Position numbers and translations under genes: made by a program. The notes under the pieces were generated by a model that saw only the letters and a program-made list of their open reading frames with translations, did no database searches and had not been told where the DNA came from. A stretch of 64,000 bases of DNA from Antilocapra americana. Taxonomy: Eukaryota > Chordata > Mammalia > Artiodactyla > Antilocapridae. Below, piece after piece: positions 54,621 to 64,000 of this stretch (position 1 is the stretch's first letter; each line of letters opens with the position of its first letter). The stretch is taken from the NCBI GenBank assembly GCA_007570785.1, contig ML664174.1, forward strand, positions 1,515,023 to 1,579,022, read 5' to 3'.

Positions 54621-54628
54621 TGACGTCA
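54621..54628 (+). promoter_or_regulatory. Full CRE (TGACGTCA)
   Basis: An exact 8-bp cyclic-AMP response element, the consensus for CREB/ATF factors, about 1.4 kb downstream of the putative first exon. Confidence 0.4.
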
Positions 54629-55847
54629 GCAGGAAAAGGAGATGGGAGATGGCTATCGACCTTCCTAAACGGGAAAGCAGTTTGAATTAGCAAAATTGCA
54701 TGGTGACTGGCTTGGGGCCTGGCTGCAAAGAGACACGTCAGACATGTGTGACTGTACTGGTGAGCTAGACTTTGAGCCGTCAAGTGTCAGATGTAGAAAC
54801 TTAGTAGGTGGGTCCCTAATTCCTTTATTGTGTTCTGGGCAAAGGGAAAAGTGCTGGGTCTTTGAGACTGTAGTCTGTGGCCTGTGTCTGGGGTGGGGGT
54901 GGAGGAGTGACTCATACCCTTTTTCTCCAGAGGAACCTCTCCCTCCTTCCTGAGCAAGCCCGGCTACACAGACCAGGGTTGGGGGGGTCCTCACACCTTC
55001 TGACCCGCAAGAAAGGAGCTAAGCCTTCAAGTGTGGAAAGAAGGCAAACAGGTTTTCCTTGAGGGCCTCAGAGGTGGCTAACTGTAACAGAGGGATTTAA
55101 AACACAGTCACAAAGAGGGACAGACTGCGTGCTGGGCCTTTCTTCCAACATGCCAAATCTCAGCCCACTCTTTCCGTGCCCTAGGCAGAAGGTGCTGCCA
55201 GGGCAGCACTCCCCGCTGAGGGAACTGTGTGACTCGGTGATGGGTACCGATGGCCCAGCACCCTGGAGTTTCGCCATGCCTGGCCTTCTCCCCAACCAAG
55301 GAACGGAGTTTCACCCAGAGGGAAAATGCTGTTTTGCAACCTCATGCCAGCTGCATGTCACGGGCACAGTGACCATTTGTCTAACCAAAACGTTAGGGCA
55401 TAATCCCTGGCAGACACCTACATGCTTCCAGAGACTCAAGGAAAACCACGTGAGATCGGGACATTTCTGGAAAGTCTGGGACATCCAGGCACAGTTGCTA
55501 CAGGGGAAGGCGGGCTAGAGCAAAAACACTGCAAAGGTGGGAGTTCCCACAAGTTGCACAACTCCTTGTGTTGGGTGCATTTGGGTTTTTACTGAACTTG
55601 ACTGTCAAGGTCCTGGTTAGCTGTATCACCTGACCAGGGCTACTTTAGTAAGAACCCACTGGTACACAGCACTAGTCCAAAGGGGAGGGAAAGGGAGCAT
55701 TCCCTTCTGACTTCGGAGGAAAGACAGCCTTGAGTTTGCAAGTTTTTGTCTTCGTATAGACTGTGCAGAAGCTGAAAGTGCCCAAAGGCCCCCTGGGATT
55801 GTGGGCGGGAGAGCAGAGGAGATGAACCTCTAGCAGAGGCCAAAGAG

Positions 55848-56144
55848 AGGACTCAGGGCTTCCCTGGTGGCTCAGTGGATAGGAATCTGCCTGCCGTTGC
55901 GGGGGGCTTGGGTTCGATCCCAGGAGGATCCCACATGCTGAGGAGTGACAGCCCAAGTACCAGAACTGCTGGGCCTGTGCTCCGCAACACGAGAAACCAC
56001 CACGCTGAGAAGCCTGAGCACCGCAGCTAGAGAGCAGCCCCCGCTTGCCACAACTAGAGAAAAACCTGTGCAGCAACGAAGACCCAAGGCAGCCAAAAAT
56101 AATAAATAAATAAATAAAATCATTAAAAAGAAAAAAGGACTCAG
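55848..56144 (+). mobile_element. CHR-2-type SINE with 9-bp TSD
   Basis: Head GGGCTTCCCTGGTGGCTCAG, modules through GCAACGAAGACCCAAGGCAG, and an (AAAT)n tail. AGGACTCAG at 55848-55856 and 56136-56144 is the TSD. Confidence 0.94.
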
Positions 56145-57029
56145 ACACTCCCCACCCCTGGAATTGTGCAGCCACCTGGAGCAGCCGCTCACCCTTGTCA
56201 TCAGGTTAGCCTGGCTGATTTTTGTGCCTAACGCAGGCCCTTCCCCTGGCTCGCTCGGCTTTGCCTCTGTATTCACAGAACCTGCAGTTGTACACAGCCC
56301 AGTTTAAGACCGGAAACTTAATCCTGACTTCCTCTCCCACCTTACGTAAATGCTGATTTATGGCCTAACGTGACTGCCCAGTTCGTGGCCCCAGAACAGC
56401 CCTGCCTCCTGCGTCACTATGCACAAGTAGGAACAATACCGAAGAAACTCTGCATCAAAACTTGACAGATTTTTTAAAAATCACTTTATTGTTTTAAGAG
56501 GAGAAGCTGTCTGGGTAATTAGGAAGCTCCCAGCAGCTTTGACAAAGACTCTGAGGCTCCACTGAGAGAGGCAGATGGAGAAGTCCCCCTGCAAGACGGT
56601 GGTCTTGGTGTGGAGGCCTCTTGTGCTCTCAGGCCCAGTGTTTATATTTCTGTTCATCTCCTCCTCCAGCCGCCTGCCTGCACCAAAAGCCTGTGTTTTG
56701 ACATCACAACTAACCTCCAAAAAAGGAGGCAGAACCTCTCCAGTCAAAAGAGCGCATTCCAGACTCTGAAGAAAGTGCTGCAGTTTTCCAGATGACTGGT
56801 GGTTCTGTCCTGCAAATTTGTTTCCTTCTTTAAAATGTGCCCCCCTTCTTTGCTCATTCTCACTGAAGCCTCTCTTTGTGAGACCCTTAAACCTTTTTTT
56901 TTTTTCCCCTTCTTCTTCTACATGACACAGGGCAGGGCTTTACGACTTTCTGTCTCAAGTGCCACTTGAAATACACACAGGTCTTTGAATGATCCTGGGA
57001 TAAAGGGCTCCTCTGTAATCTCACTTAAA
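56145..57029. other. Unassigned intronic DNA
   Basis: No recognised repeat; T-run near 56896-56906. Confidence 0.4.
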
Positions 57030-57330
57030 ACGCCTGTTTGCAAGGGTCACCCTCCTGCTCAGCAACCTTCAATGGCTCCCCACTGTCTGCACCGTAAGGA
57101 TCAAACTTCTAGGCTGGCAGTCAGGGCCTCTCACACAGGGGTCTGGCCTCCACCCCTCTCCTGCCCTAACTCTGCTCTGACCCTGTGACCCGCTCTGTGT
57201 GTCTGTCCAAACTGCTGGTGGCAAGCGTTCCTACCTTTCATGCTTTCCCGGAAGTCTGGAATGCCTTCTCTTTCCTCTCTCCCACTTGGCTTAGTCTTGC
57301 TCTCCTTCTTAGCCTTGTTTCTCTCTTTAA
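57030..57330 (+). mobile_element. LINE L2 fragment, sense
   Basis: CAACCTTCAATGGCTCCCCAC, CGTAAGGATCAAACTTCTAG, CAGTCAGGGCCTCTCACAC and GGAATGCCTTCTCTTTCC match the 3' part of L2 ORF2 in order. Confidence 0.75.
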
Positions 57331-58202
57331 GAATTTCCCCTGTTCCACCTTGTGGGCCTCTCCTTGAGATTCCAGTAACATCCACTGGGGCCCCTTGATG
57401 GAGGAACCTTGAAACTTTGTCTAAAGGACTTTCAGCTTTGGATCATAGCTCCAATCACATCTTGCATTTGGCTTCATAAATGTGCTTTTGGGTGGATCAG
57501 TATTATCACTTTTAACTATACTGGAAGTCTCTGTTTTATATATCTTTGTCCTCCCTGGTGTTCCTGGGAGGATGTCTGATGAGGAGGATATGGTGGTGAT
57601 GGTGAGGCTGCAGCAGATCCAGTGGTCTTCAGATGTTGTTGGCCGTGCATAGGCACACACACCCAAGCCAAGCACGAAGAACCACAGTTCCCAGTCTTTA
57701 TTCTGAACATCTAGCCACCTTCCTCCTTCTGCCTGTTAGCCTCTCTCTGGTGCCTCCTGGCTTTGCACCTCATTGTTCGGCTTCTTTTCCAGTGCCTCTT
57801 CCCTCTGGGCACTAGACAGAGTCTGTCCAGCTTCAGCACTGGCTCCTCCTTGTCTTGATTTGAACCCAGCTGACCTGCCCCAGGATATTCTAAGCCTGAG
57901 CACTGGCTGAGATGGGGGGAAGCCATTCATTTCCCAGGTTGGCCTGGTCCTCCCAGGGAACCAACTGATAGAACTGGGGAACTCTCAGACGAGAATTATG
58001 AGGAAGGCAAAGAGATGTTTCCTGGTTGATTGCAGCTTTGATTTGCCCAAACAGGTATTGACCTATAAAACTAGACTATACTATAAAGCTGAGTCTTGGG
58101 GAGATCCTGGTTGAACCCTAACATCATGCTTAACTGGGAGGATTCTGTTGACTCCACTCAGTTCTCATGCTGTTAATCTCAACCTTGCCGTATAAGCTAG
58201 TC
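57331..58202. other. Unassigned intronic DNA
   Basis: No recognised repeat or exon. Confidence 0.4.
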
Positions 58203-58262
58203 TTTCTTTTTAAATTGAGATATAATTCACATACCATAAAATGTACCCCATATGCTAGATTC
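58203..58262 (-). mobile_element. Short L1M 3' fragment, antisense
   Basis: TTAAATTGAGATATAATTCAC and ATACCATAAAATGTACCCC match the antisense 3' end of old L1M elements. Confidence 0.6.
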
Positions 58263-58284
58263 TTTAAAATTTGTATTTAAAAAT

Positions 58285-58430
58285 AAAATCTGGTTGGGAC
58301 TTCCCTGGAAGTCCAATGGTTAAGACTCTGTGCTTCCAATGCAGGGCTGTGGGTTTGATTCCTGGTTGGGTAACTAATATCCTACATGCCAAGTGATGAG
58401 ACCAAAAAAAAAAAAAAATTTTTTAAATCT
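58285..58430 (+). mobile_element. CHR-1-type SINE
   Basis: Head GGGACTTCCCTGGAAGTCC, CTAATATCCTACATGCC and a 15-A tail. AAATCTG on both sides is a possible short TSD. Confidence 0.9.
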
Positions 58431-58467
58431 GATAGGTTCTTTTTTTTTCCCCCTCATGTTTTATTCT

Positions 58468-59200
58468 CAGAAAGGCAATATACAACCCAAGTTGTCCATC
58501 AGCAAATGACTGGATTAAGATATATAATGTGAAGTCGCTCAGTCATGTCTGACTCTTTGCCATTCCATGGACTATAGCCTACCAGGCTCCTCCATCCATG
58601 TAATTTTCCAGGCAAGAGTACTGGAATAGGTTGCTATTTCCTTCTCCAGGGGATCTTCCTGACCCAGGGGTCAAACCCAGGTCTCCTGCTTTGCAGGCAG
58701 ACTCTTTACTGTCTGAGCCACCAGGGAAGCCCATATATATATATGGAAAATATATACACAATGGAATATTATTGAGACATTAAAAGAATGAAATTCTGCC
58801 ATTTGCAGCATCATGGATGAACCTAAAGAATATTATGCTTTGTAAACTAACTCAGAGAAAGGTAAAACTGTATGATACCACTTATATGTGGAATCTGAAA
58901 GATAATACAAATGAATGTATATGCAAAATAGAAATGGACTCATAGAAAACAAACTTGTGCTTACCAAAGGGGAAAGGAAAGTGAAAGAGACAAATTTGGG
59001 ATACGAGATTAAGAGATATAAACCTCTGTGTATAAAATAGATAAGCAGCAGTGATATACTATATAGTGCAGGAAATTATAGCTGTGATCTTGTAATAATT
59101 TTTAATGGAATATAATCTGTAAAAATACTGAATCACTATGTTATATACCTGAAATAATATAATATTGTACATCAATTATACTTGGATTTTTAAAAAACAG
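58468..59200 (+). mobile_element. Artiodactyl L1 3' region, split by a Bov-tA
   Basis: CAAGTTGTCCATCAGCAAATG before the SINE and ACACAATGGAATATTATTG, CCACTTATATGTGGAATCTG, ATGTTATATACCTGAAATAAT and ATTGTACATCAATTATAC after it are the L1 ORF2-end/3' UTR in order. Confidence 0.88.
58529..58732 (-). mobile_element. Bov-tA SINE inside the L1, minus orientation
   Basis: GTGAAGTCGCTCAGTCATG starts the antisense Bov-A unit; the antisense head ends GAGCCACCAGGGAAGCCC. Confidence 0.95.
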
Positions 59201-59240
59201 GTAATTCATACATATAGTTCAAAATTCAATAGGGGTAAGT

Positions 59241-59470
59241 TATACAGTATAAGTGTTAGTTTCTCAGTCATGTCCAACTCCTTGCAACTCCGTGGACTGT
59301 AGCCTGCCAGGCTTCTCTGTCCATGGAATTCTCCAGACAAGAATACTGAAGTGGGTTGCCATTTCCTTCTCCAGGGAATCTTCCCAACTCAGGGATGGAA
59401 CTCGGGTTTCTGTATTACAGGCAGATTGTTTACCATTTTAGCCACCAGAAGAGTCCATACAGTGTAAAGT
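59241..59470 (-). mobile_element. Bov-tA SINE, minus orientation, with TSD
   Basis: Antisense Bov-A then antisense head, ending TTAGCCACCAGAAGAGTCC. ATACAGTATAAGT and ATACAGTGTAAAGT on the two sides are a diverged TSD. Confidence 0.93.
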
Positions 59471-59529
59471 AAATTTCAAAAATAGTTTCAGTACAGACAA
59501 TAGATTACTGTATATATATATACTAAAAA

Positions 59530-59742
59530 GCTGCTGCTGTTTAGTTGCTAAGTCTTGTCTGACTCTTTGCTACCCTATGGACGGTAGCCCACCAGGCTCC
59601 TCTGTGTGTGGGATTTCCCAGGCAAGAATATTGGAGTGGGTTGCCATTTCCTTCTCCAGGGGATCTTCCTGACCAAGGAGTCAAACTCAAATCTCCTGCT
59701 TGGTGGGTGGATTCTTTACTGCTGAGCCACCAGGGAAGCTGA
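59530..59742 (-). mobile_element. Bov-tA SINE, minus orientation
   Basis: GCTGCTGCTGTTTAGTTGC opens the unit; antisense head ends CTGAGCCACCAGGGAAGC. Confidence 0.94.
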
Positions 59743-59934
59743 TACAGATTTAGGCATATATAAATGGGCAATAGAGTTAGAAAAATAATCATGTATTTTA
59801 ACCTTAAGAGAAGAAAGACCTTTTTAAAAATTTTTTATTTTATTCTTTTTAGGAAGACCTTCTTAAGAAAAGGACAAAACAGAACCCATAAGAACATATT
59901 GATAAATTTGATAACATAATATTTTGAAAAAGTG

Positions 59935-60520
59935 AATTTCTCATCCTCTAATCTTGCCCATTTCTTTAGTCCTTCAGTGTCTCTGTCTTAGGCAACTACA
60001 GTTTGTCATTTTTCAGCCATGCTTCCAGATGTGGCTTCTGCATATAGAAGAAAAGATGAATATATAAACAAATGCTGGTGTACTCTACATAACGTTCTGC
60101 ATTTTGCAGTTTTCACTTTTAATGTGTCTTGGAGATTGTTCTATATCAGTGCCCATAGAGCCGCTTCATTTTTCCTTTGGCTAACTTGTATTCCACTGTA
60201 TGAAAATGCAATCATTTATTTAACTTTAAAAAATATATATATTTGTTTATTTACTTGATTGCATCAGGTCTTAGTTGCAGCACGCAGGGCATTCACAGCA
60301 TCATATGGCCCACAGGCTCTCTAGTTATGGTGCTCTCGTAGTCCCATGGCATGTGGGATCATAGTTCTCCGACTAAGGATCAAACTTAGGTCCCCTACAT
60401 TGAAAGGCAGATTCTTAACCACTGGACCCCCAGGGAAGTTCTTAAACTAGTCTGTTGTTGAAGAGCATGTGGGTTGTTTCCAGTGTTTTGCTATTACATG
60501 CAATCAGTATGTTGAATTCA
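59935..60520 (-). mobile_element. Old L1M, antisense, split by a CHR SINE
   Basis: ACATAACGTTCTGCATTTTGC, GTCTTGGAGATTGTTCTATA and ATTCCACTGTATGAAAATGC before the SINE, and GGGTTGTTTCCAGTGTTTTGC after it, follow antisense L1M. Confidence 0.8.
60229..60442 (-). mobile_element. CHR-1-type SINE inside the L1, minus orientation
   Basis: Antisense tail with (AT)n, GTCTTAGTTGCAGCACGCAG, and antisense head CTTAACCACTGGACCCCCAGG. Confidence 0.9.
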
Positions 60521-60734
60521 ACTTTTAACTGAAGATTCTTGATGCATTTATAAAGGTGAAACTGGGATTTTCCTAGAAAACTATTTCTGAAAAATTGTGC
60601 ATAAACTGCACTTAGTAAACCCACGTTGTCTAGAGTTTGCTGTTTCACAAAGCAATCAGTTTTTAGAACTGTTGAGCCTTTTATAGCTTTAGGACCTTAG
60701 GGACTGTTCTCATCCTGTTTTATAGTAACCGTAG

Positions 60735-60880
60735 TAACAGCATCTCAGAGAATTTAAAGCTGGAAAGAGTACCTGAGGTAACTCATTTTTAACTGAAAGG
60801 TTCAGAGGGGATAAGTGACTTCTCTAAGACTACACAGCTGCTCAGTGGAACTCAGTCAGGCGCAACCCTCACATTCCATT
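60735..60880 (-). mobile_element. Old mammalian repeat, family uncertain (MIR-related?)
   Basis: TTTAAAGCTGGAAAGAGTACC followed by AAGTGACTTCTCTAAGAC resembles an abundant old repeat also seen near 43040. I cannot name it securely. Confidence 0.35.
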
Positions 60881-61340
60881 TTCTTTCACCATCCTACATC
60901 GATCGTCGTGGTCTTCATAATCATCAGTTCCAGTATTTGTAAACCAAGGATTTTGTTTACTGTGCTCTCTTTAGTTTCCTTCAGGTAGTACACAAAGATT
61001 TAAAAAAAAGAAACTTGAAAGAAAAACAAAACCAAAAGCTGGGGTGAAAGCAAGTTCTTTAGGAAGACAGTGGGGTGCTAGAGGGCCCAGGAACACAGTT
61101 CTGGCACCCCCTGGGAAAGCCAATGAATGCAAGACTGACTGTTCTTACTGGGCATTTGTAGAATAACTGCAGTTTTCTCAACACTGCATGTGGCCCAATC
61201 AGAGATCCCACCTGCCCTTTCTCTCCAGGAGGCTGGCAATCAGCTTCTGAGATAAGTTTATAGCCAGAGGGACCTGTCAGCTAAGAAAATGCAGTTTGGT
61301 GGAGTTGCATTTTCTGAGGATCAGATTCTAAACGTGTGTC
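60881..61340. other. Unassigned intronic DNA
   Basis: No recognised feature. Confidence 0.4.
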
Positions 61341-61520
61341 AGGACTTCCCTGGTGGTCCAGTGGCTAAGACTCAGAGCTCCCAGTGCAGGGGGCCTTGGT
61401 TCGATCCCTGATCAGGGAACTAGATCCCACATGCCACAGTTAAGAGTTCGAGTGTCTCAATGAAGATCAAGATCCCTCGTGCTGCAGCTAATAAATAACA
61501 GTAAAATAAAGTCAGTGTAA
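61341..61520 (+). mobile_element. CHR-1-type SINE
   Basis: Head AGGACTTCCCTGGTGGTCCAG, TCAGGGAACTAGATCCCAC and TCGTGCTGCAGCTAATAAATA. Confidence 0.92.
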
Positions 61521-62339
61521 AAAGTGAAAAACAAGAATGCAATCAAGGTTAACCTTGAAAAATCCCTTACTAGGGTAGCAGGTAGCCAGCAGACACACAG
61601 GCTCTTGATACTTCATCTTAGGCGGTTCCTCTAGTTCTGGAAGAAGTTGTCATTTCTAAGGTCAGGCAGATAAAGTGGTTGGCTTGAATTTGGGGGCTCT
61701 GTAGTATGAAATAGGTGTGTGTTCAAACAGTACAGTCTCACCAGCATGCTGAATGCTTGTACTGTGACATCCCGCAGGCAGCAGGCCCAGGCTCACCCTT
61801 GAACAGACGGCAGGTTTATAATTTAGGAAATAACCATAGAAGGTTAAGTAAGAAAGGTTCTTTGAACAGGTGAGTAGGGTGTGATGCAGAGATCCATGGA
61901 GTGGGTTTTAAACTGCAGGGTTGCAGAGGAAGGACTTATGCCTGGGGTGACCTGTCATTGCTGTGGGGCTGGGAGAGGGCAGTGCCATGTGTGGCAGACG
62001 CTTTGCTATAAGGCCGTAGTCCTCCCCATCTGCTCTCCCTCTCTCTCCTTCCCCTGTTTCCCCTCCTCAGCCTCCCTACTGCTGGCAGTTGTAAGAGGCC
62101 TGCGAGTCTACCGCACACAACTGCATCCGCTTCCTCTGTGGCCTCCAACAGCATGTGCTTTGGGACAACTTGGGAGCCAAAGCCACTCTTGGATCCCCAT
62201 TTCCACTTGCACTAGAGGTGGGGGAAGGCTCAGGATTTCCTCCAAGGAGCCTGTGCTGATGTACCCAGCTAGCATTTCGGATGTGAATTTCCAGTAGCAG
62301 TGGAACGTTGCCTGTCATTCTAAAGAATGATTCCCCTCC
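61521..62339. other. Unassigned intronic DNA
   Basis: No recognised repeat. A pyrimidine tract ending in CAG near 62070 resembles a splice acceptor, but the following frame has no support. Confidence 0.4.
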
Positions 62340-62943
62340 CGATTCTTCATTCTTTCACTCACTCATGCCACATACAAGGTGCTGGGGATGCAAAGATAAA
62401 GAAGAGTCAGCCTCCTGCTTCTAGGGGTTCACAGTCTCTGAGGGAGACAGACACGCGCAAAAGCTAAGAGCTATTAGTGCCACGGATGTCAGTGTGAAAG
62501 TGTTCAGGGGTCTGCAGGGCTCAGAAGCGGGATGGGGTCACTTCGGCCTGGCCAGAGGAGAGTGGGACCACTGGGCAAGGTCTAGCATGGCCCCAGTTCC
62601 TTGCCCGGTACCTGTGCCCAACGAGGGCTGTGCAGTTAATGAGGACGAGGCTTCTGGAGGAGCTGGTGTTTGAGCCAAGTCCTGAGAAAGGAGTAGGCGT
62701 CCACCAGGTGGCAAAGGGGGTCAGGGCATTCAAGGCACAGGGAACAACTCAAGCAGGGCCCGGCGTGGAGGCGTGATGCAACACGGGCTGCTCCGGGAGC
62801 TACAGCAGCTGGTGTGGTGGAGCGCTGGTGGGAGGGGGTGCAGAGGGGGGCGGGCGGGGGCCAGGTCACGGGCCAGCCATTGGCGTCTGCAGAGAGATTT
62901 GGACCTTACTCTGAGGGCAGTGGGAGCCCTGAGGTCCCTTGGC

Positions 62944-62985
62944 GGGGGGGGGGGGGGGGGGGGGGGGTGTGTGCGTGTGTGTGAG
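62944..62985 (+). repeat. G24 homopolymer followed by (TG)n
   Basis: Twenty-four consecutive G at 62944-62967, then an interrupted TG repeat to about 62985. Long G runs are unstable and sequence poorly, so the exact length may be an assembly approximation. Confidence 0.9.
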
Positions 62986-63379
62986 GGAGAGATAGGATCA
63001 GGTTGTCTTTTTAAAAGATCACTTACTGTGATGTGGAGGATTAACCGGAGGCGGGAAACTGGGCAGCAAAGGGACCAGTGAGGAGGTCACTGCGGGAGGT
63101 CAGTGTGGTCCCTGGGGCTAGATGAAAAAGAGTCGGAGCCAGAGCGGTGCGGAACAGAGCAAGGGAGAGGTTGGAGTGTTTGCTTTCTACTTGAAACATA
63201 AGGAGGAAGGAGCAGGTTATAGGGGAGAGACACTAAGTCTAATCTCTTTGGAGACACCTGCAGGACATTCGAGAAAGCAGTTCTAGTGGGCAGTTGGACA
63301 CGTGGATCTGGGGGCAAGATATACCCCAGGAGGATGGCAGTGGGGAGCATTGCTTCCCCCATGGACTCTAAGCAGGCTA

Positions 63380-63427
63380 TCAATAAATGTATCATTTAAG
63401 TAATCAATAAACATATCATTTAAGTAA
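63380..63427 (+). repeat. 24-bp tandem duplication
   Basis: The 24-base unit TCAATAAATG...TTAAGTAA (63380-63403) is followed directly by a copy with two changes (63404-63427). Confidence 0.9.
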
Positions 63428-63914
63428 AAATGATTCCTTACTGTGCAGCTATAGCTTCAAGACAAGTTCCAGACAAATCCAGTTACCTACCTCCCATTAG
63501 CCCCCTCTGTTTGTCAGACATTCTGGAACAGACACTTGGAAATCACCAGGACACAGTTGGAGCTAGGGGAGTTGATGGCATCACCCATGGAGAGCATGCA
63601 GTTGGAGGTGAGGGGATCACCATTTAAGGGGTACAGTTCAGGGAAGTCAGCAATGGAGACCAAGAAGGAACAAATGGTGAGAAAGGAAGGAGATAGGAGA
63701 GCATGGTGTCATAGATGCCAAAGGAGGAGGAAGCGTTGCATTTTATGACAACAGAGACCATGATTTTGTTCACCAAATACAGCACATGGTACATATTTTC
63801 ATATGTCTTTTATTGAGTTGAAATTGATCAACTATTCATCCCTGGGGACATCAAGAAAGAGAGAACTGAACAGAATGATTGACTTAGGAATTTGAAAGTT
63901 CCTGGAGCTTTGCC

Positions 63915-64000
63915 ATGAATAGGGTCTTCTCATTTGATTTAACCTTTCGGAGAAATACGTAGTACAGGTACTACCTGCCCCAGGGTTGGAATGACATGTG
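63915..64000 (-). mobile_element. Possible MIR, antisense, cut by the window edge
   Basis: CTTCTCATTTGATTTAACC and GTAGTACAGGTACTACCTG resemble the antisense MIR core (3' to 5'). Weak. Confidence 0.35.

Larger units (their letters stand above)
53581..55847 (+). other. Putative intron 1, first part; repeat-free and GC-rich at its start
   Basis: More than 2.2 kb without interspersed repeats, unusual for this window. It includes a T-run near 54037-54053, G-rich GGCGGGCGGGCGGGTGG near 54102-54120 and a cluster of transcription-factor-like words at 53969-54628. Repeat exclusion and residual CpG suggest functional constraint, but no coding exon is recognised. Confidence 0.5.
62340..63740 (-). mobile_element. 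LINE L2 antisense, about 1.4 kb
   Basis: The antisense L2 can be followed from its 3' end (CTCACTCATGCCACATAC, GGTGCTGGGGATGCAAAGAT) through GGTGTTTGAGCCAAGTCCTG, GGGCATTCAAGGCACAGGG, AGATTTGGACCTTACTCTG, AGTTCTAGTGGGCAGTTGG and CATGGTGTCATAGATGCC, i.e. well into the RT region. A G-run and TG repeat lie inside it. Confidence 0.72.

Noticed and set aside
62050..62300. Coding exon after an acceptor-like pyrimidine tract near 62070
   Set aside because: No matching donor or recognisable protein, and open frames overlap on both strands.

Overview
This window is nuclear DNA from a ruminant, most likely a bovid such as cattle. The evidence is its repeats: dozens of tRNA-Glu/Bov-A SINEs (Bov-tA, Bov-A2), CHR-type tRNA-Glu SINEs, BovB (RTE-clade) LINEs, ruminant L1 3' ends and ruminant-looking LTRs, on a background of mammalian-wide L2, MIR, old L1, MaLR-like LTRs and Tigger/MER2 fragments. 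Species cannot be fixed from these repeats alone.

Layout. Positions 1-265 are the edge of a CpG island with a splice-donor-like site on the minus strand, probably the promoter side of a gene reading leftward out of the window. About 0.3-52.8 kb is repeat-rich DNA in which I recognise no protein-coding exon. About 52.89-53.58 kb is a strong CpG island with a consensus splice donor at 53186/53187 on the plus strand. It is probably the promoter and first exon of a gene reading rightward, with 53.2-64 kb as its first intron. The first intron kilobase is GC-rich and holds a cluster of transcription-factor-like motifs (three GGAATGT, a 15-bp octamer palindrome, a full CRE).

The repeats carry most of the information. 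Target-site duplications (TSDs) can be read for many of them. The most informative are: an L1 at 4524-5934 with an 18-bp TSD, a 5' inversion and about 700 bp of apparent 3'-transduced DNA; a nearly complete BovB at 9310-12631 whose endonuclease half is inverted relative to its reverse-transcriptase half, bounded by a 10-bp TSD; a class II (ERVK-like) solo LTR at 27989-29021 with a 6-bp TSD; and several nested stacks whose insertion order can be read.

The longer open reading frames are either BovB remnants, antisense SINE sequence, or GC-driven frames in the right-hand island. I found no convincing coding gene, RNA gene or CRISPR array. I also found no new biochemical system; the new content is in retrotransposon structure and in candidate regulatory DNA.
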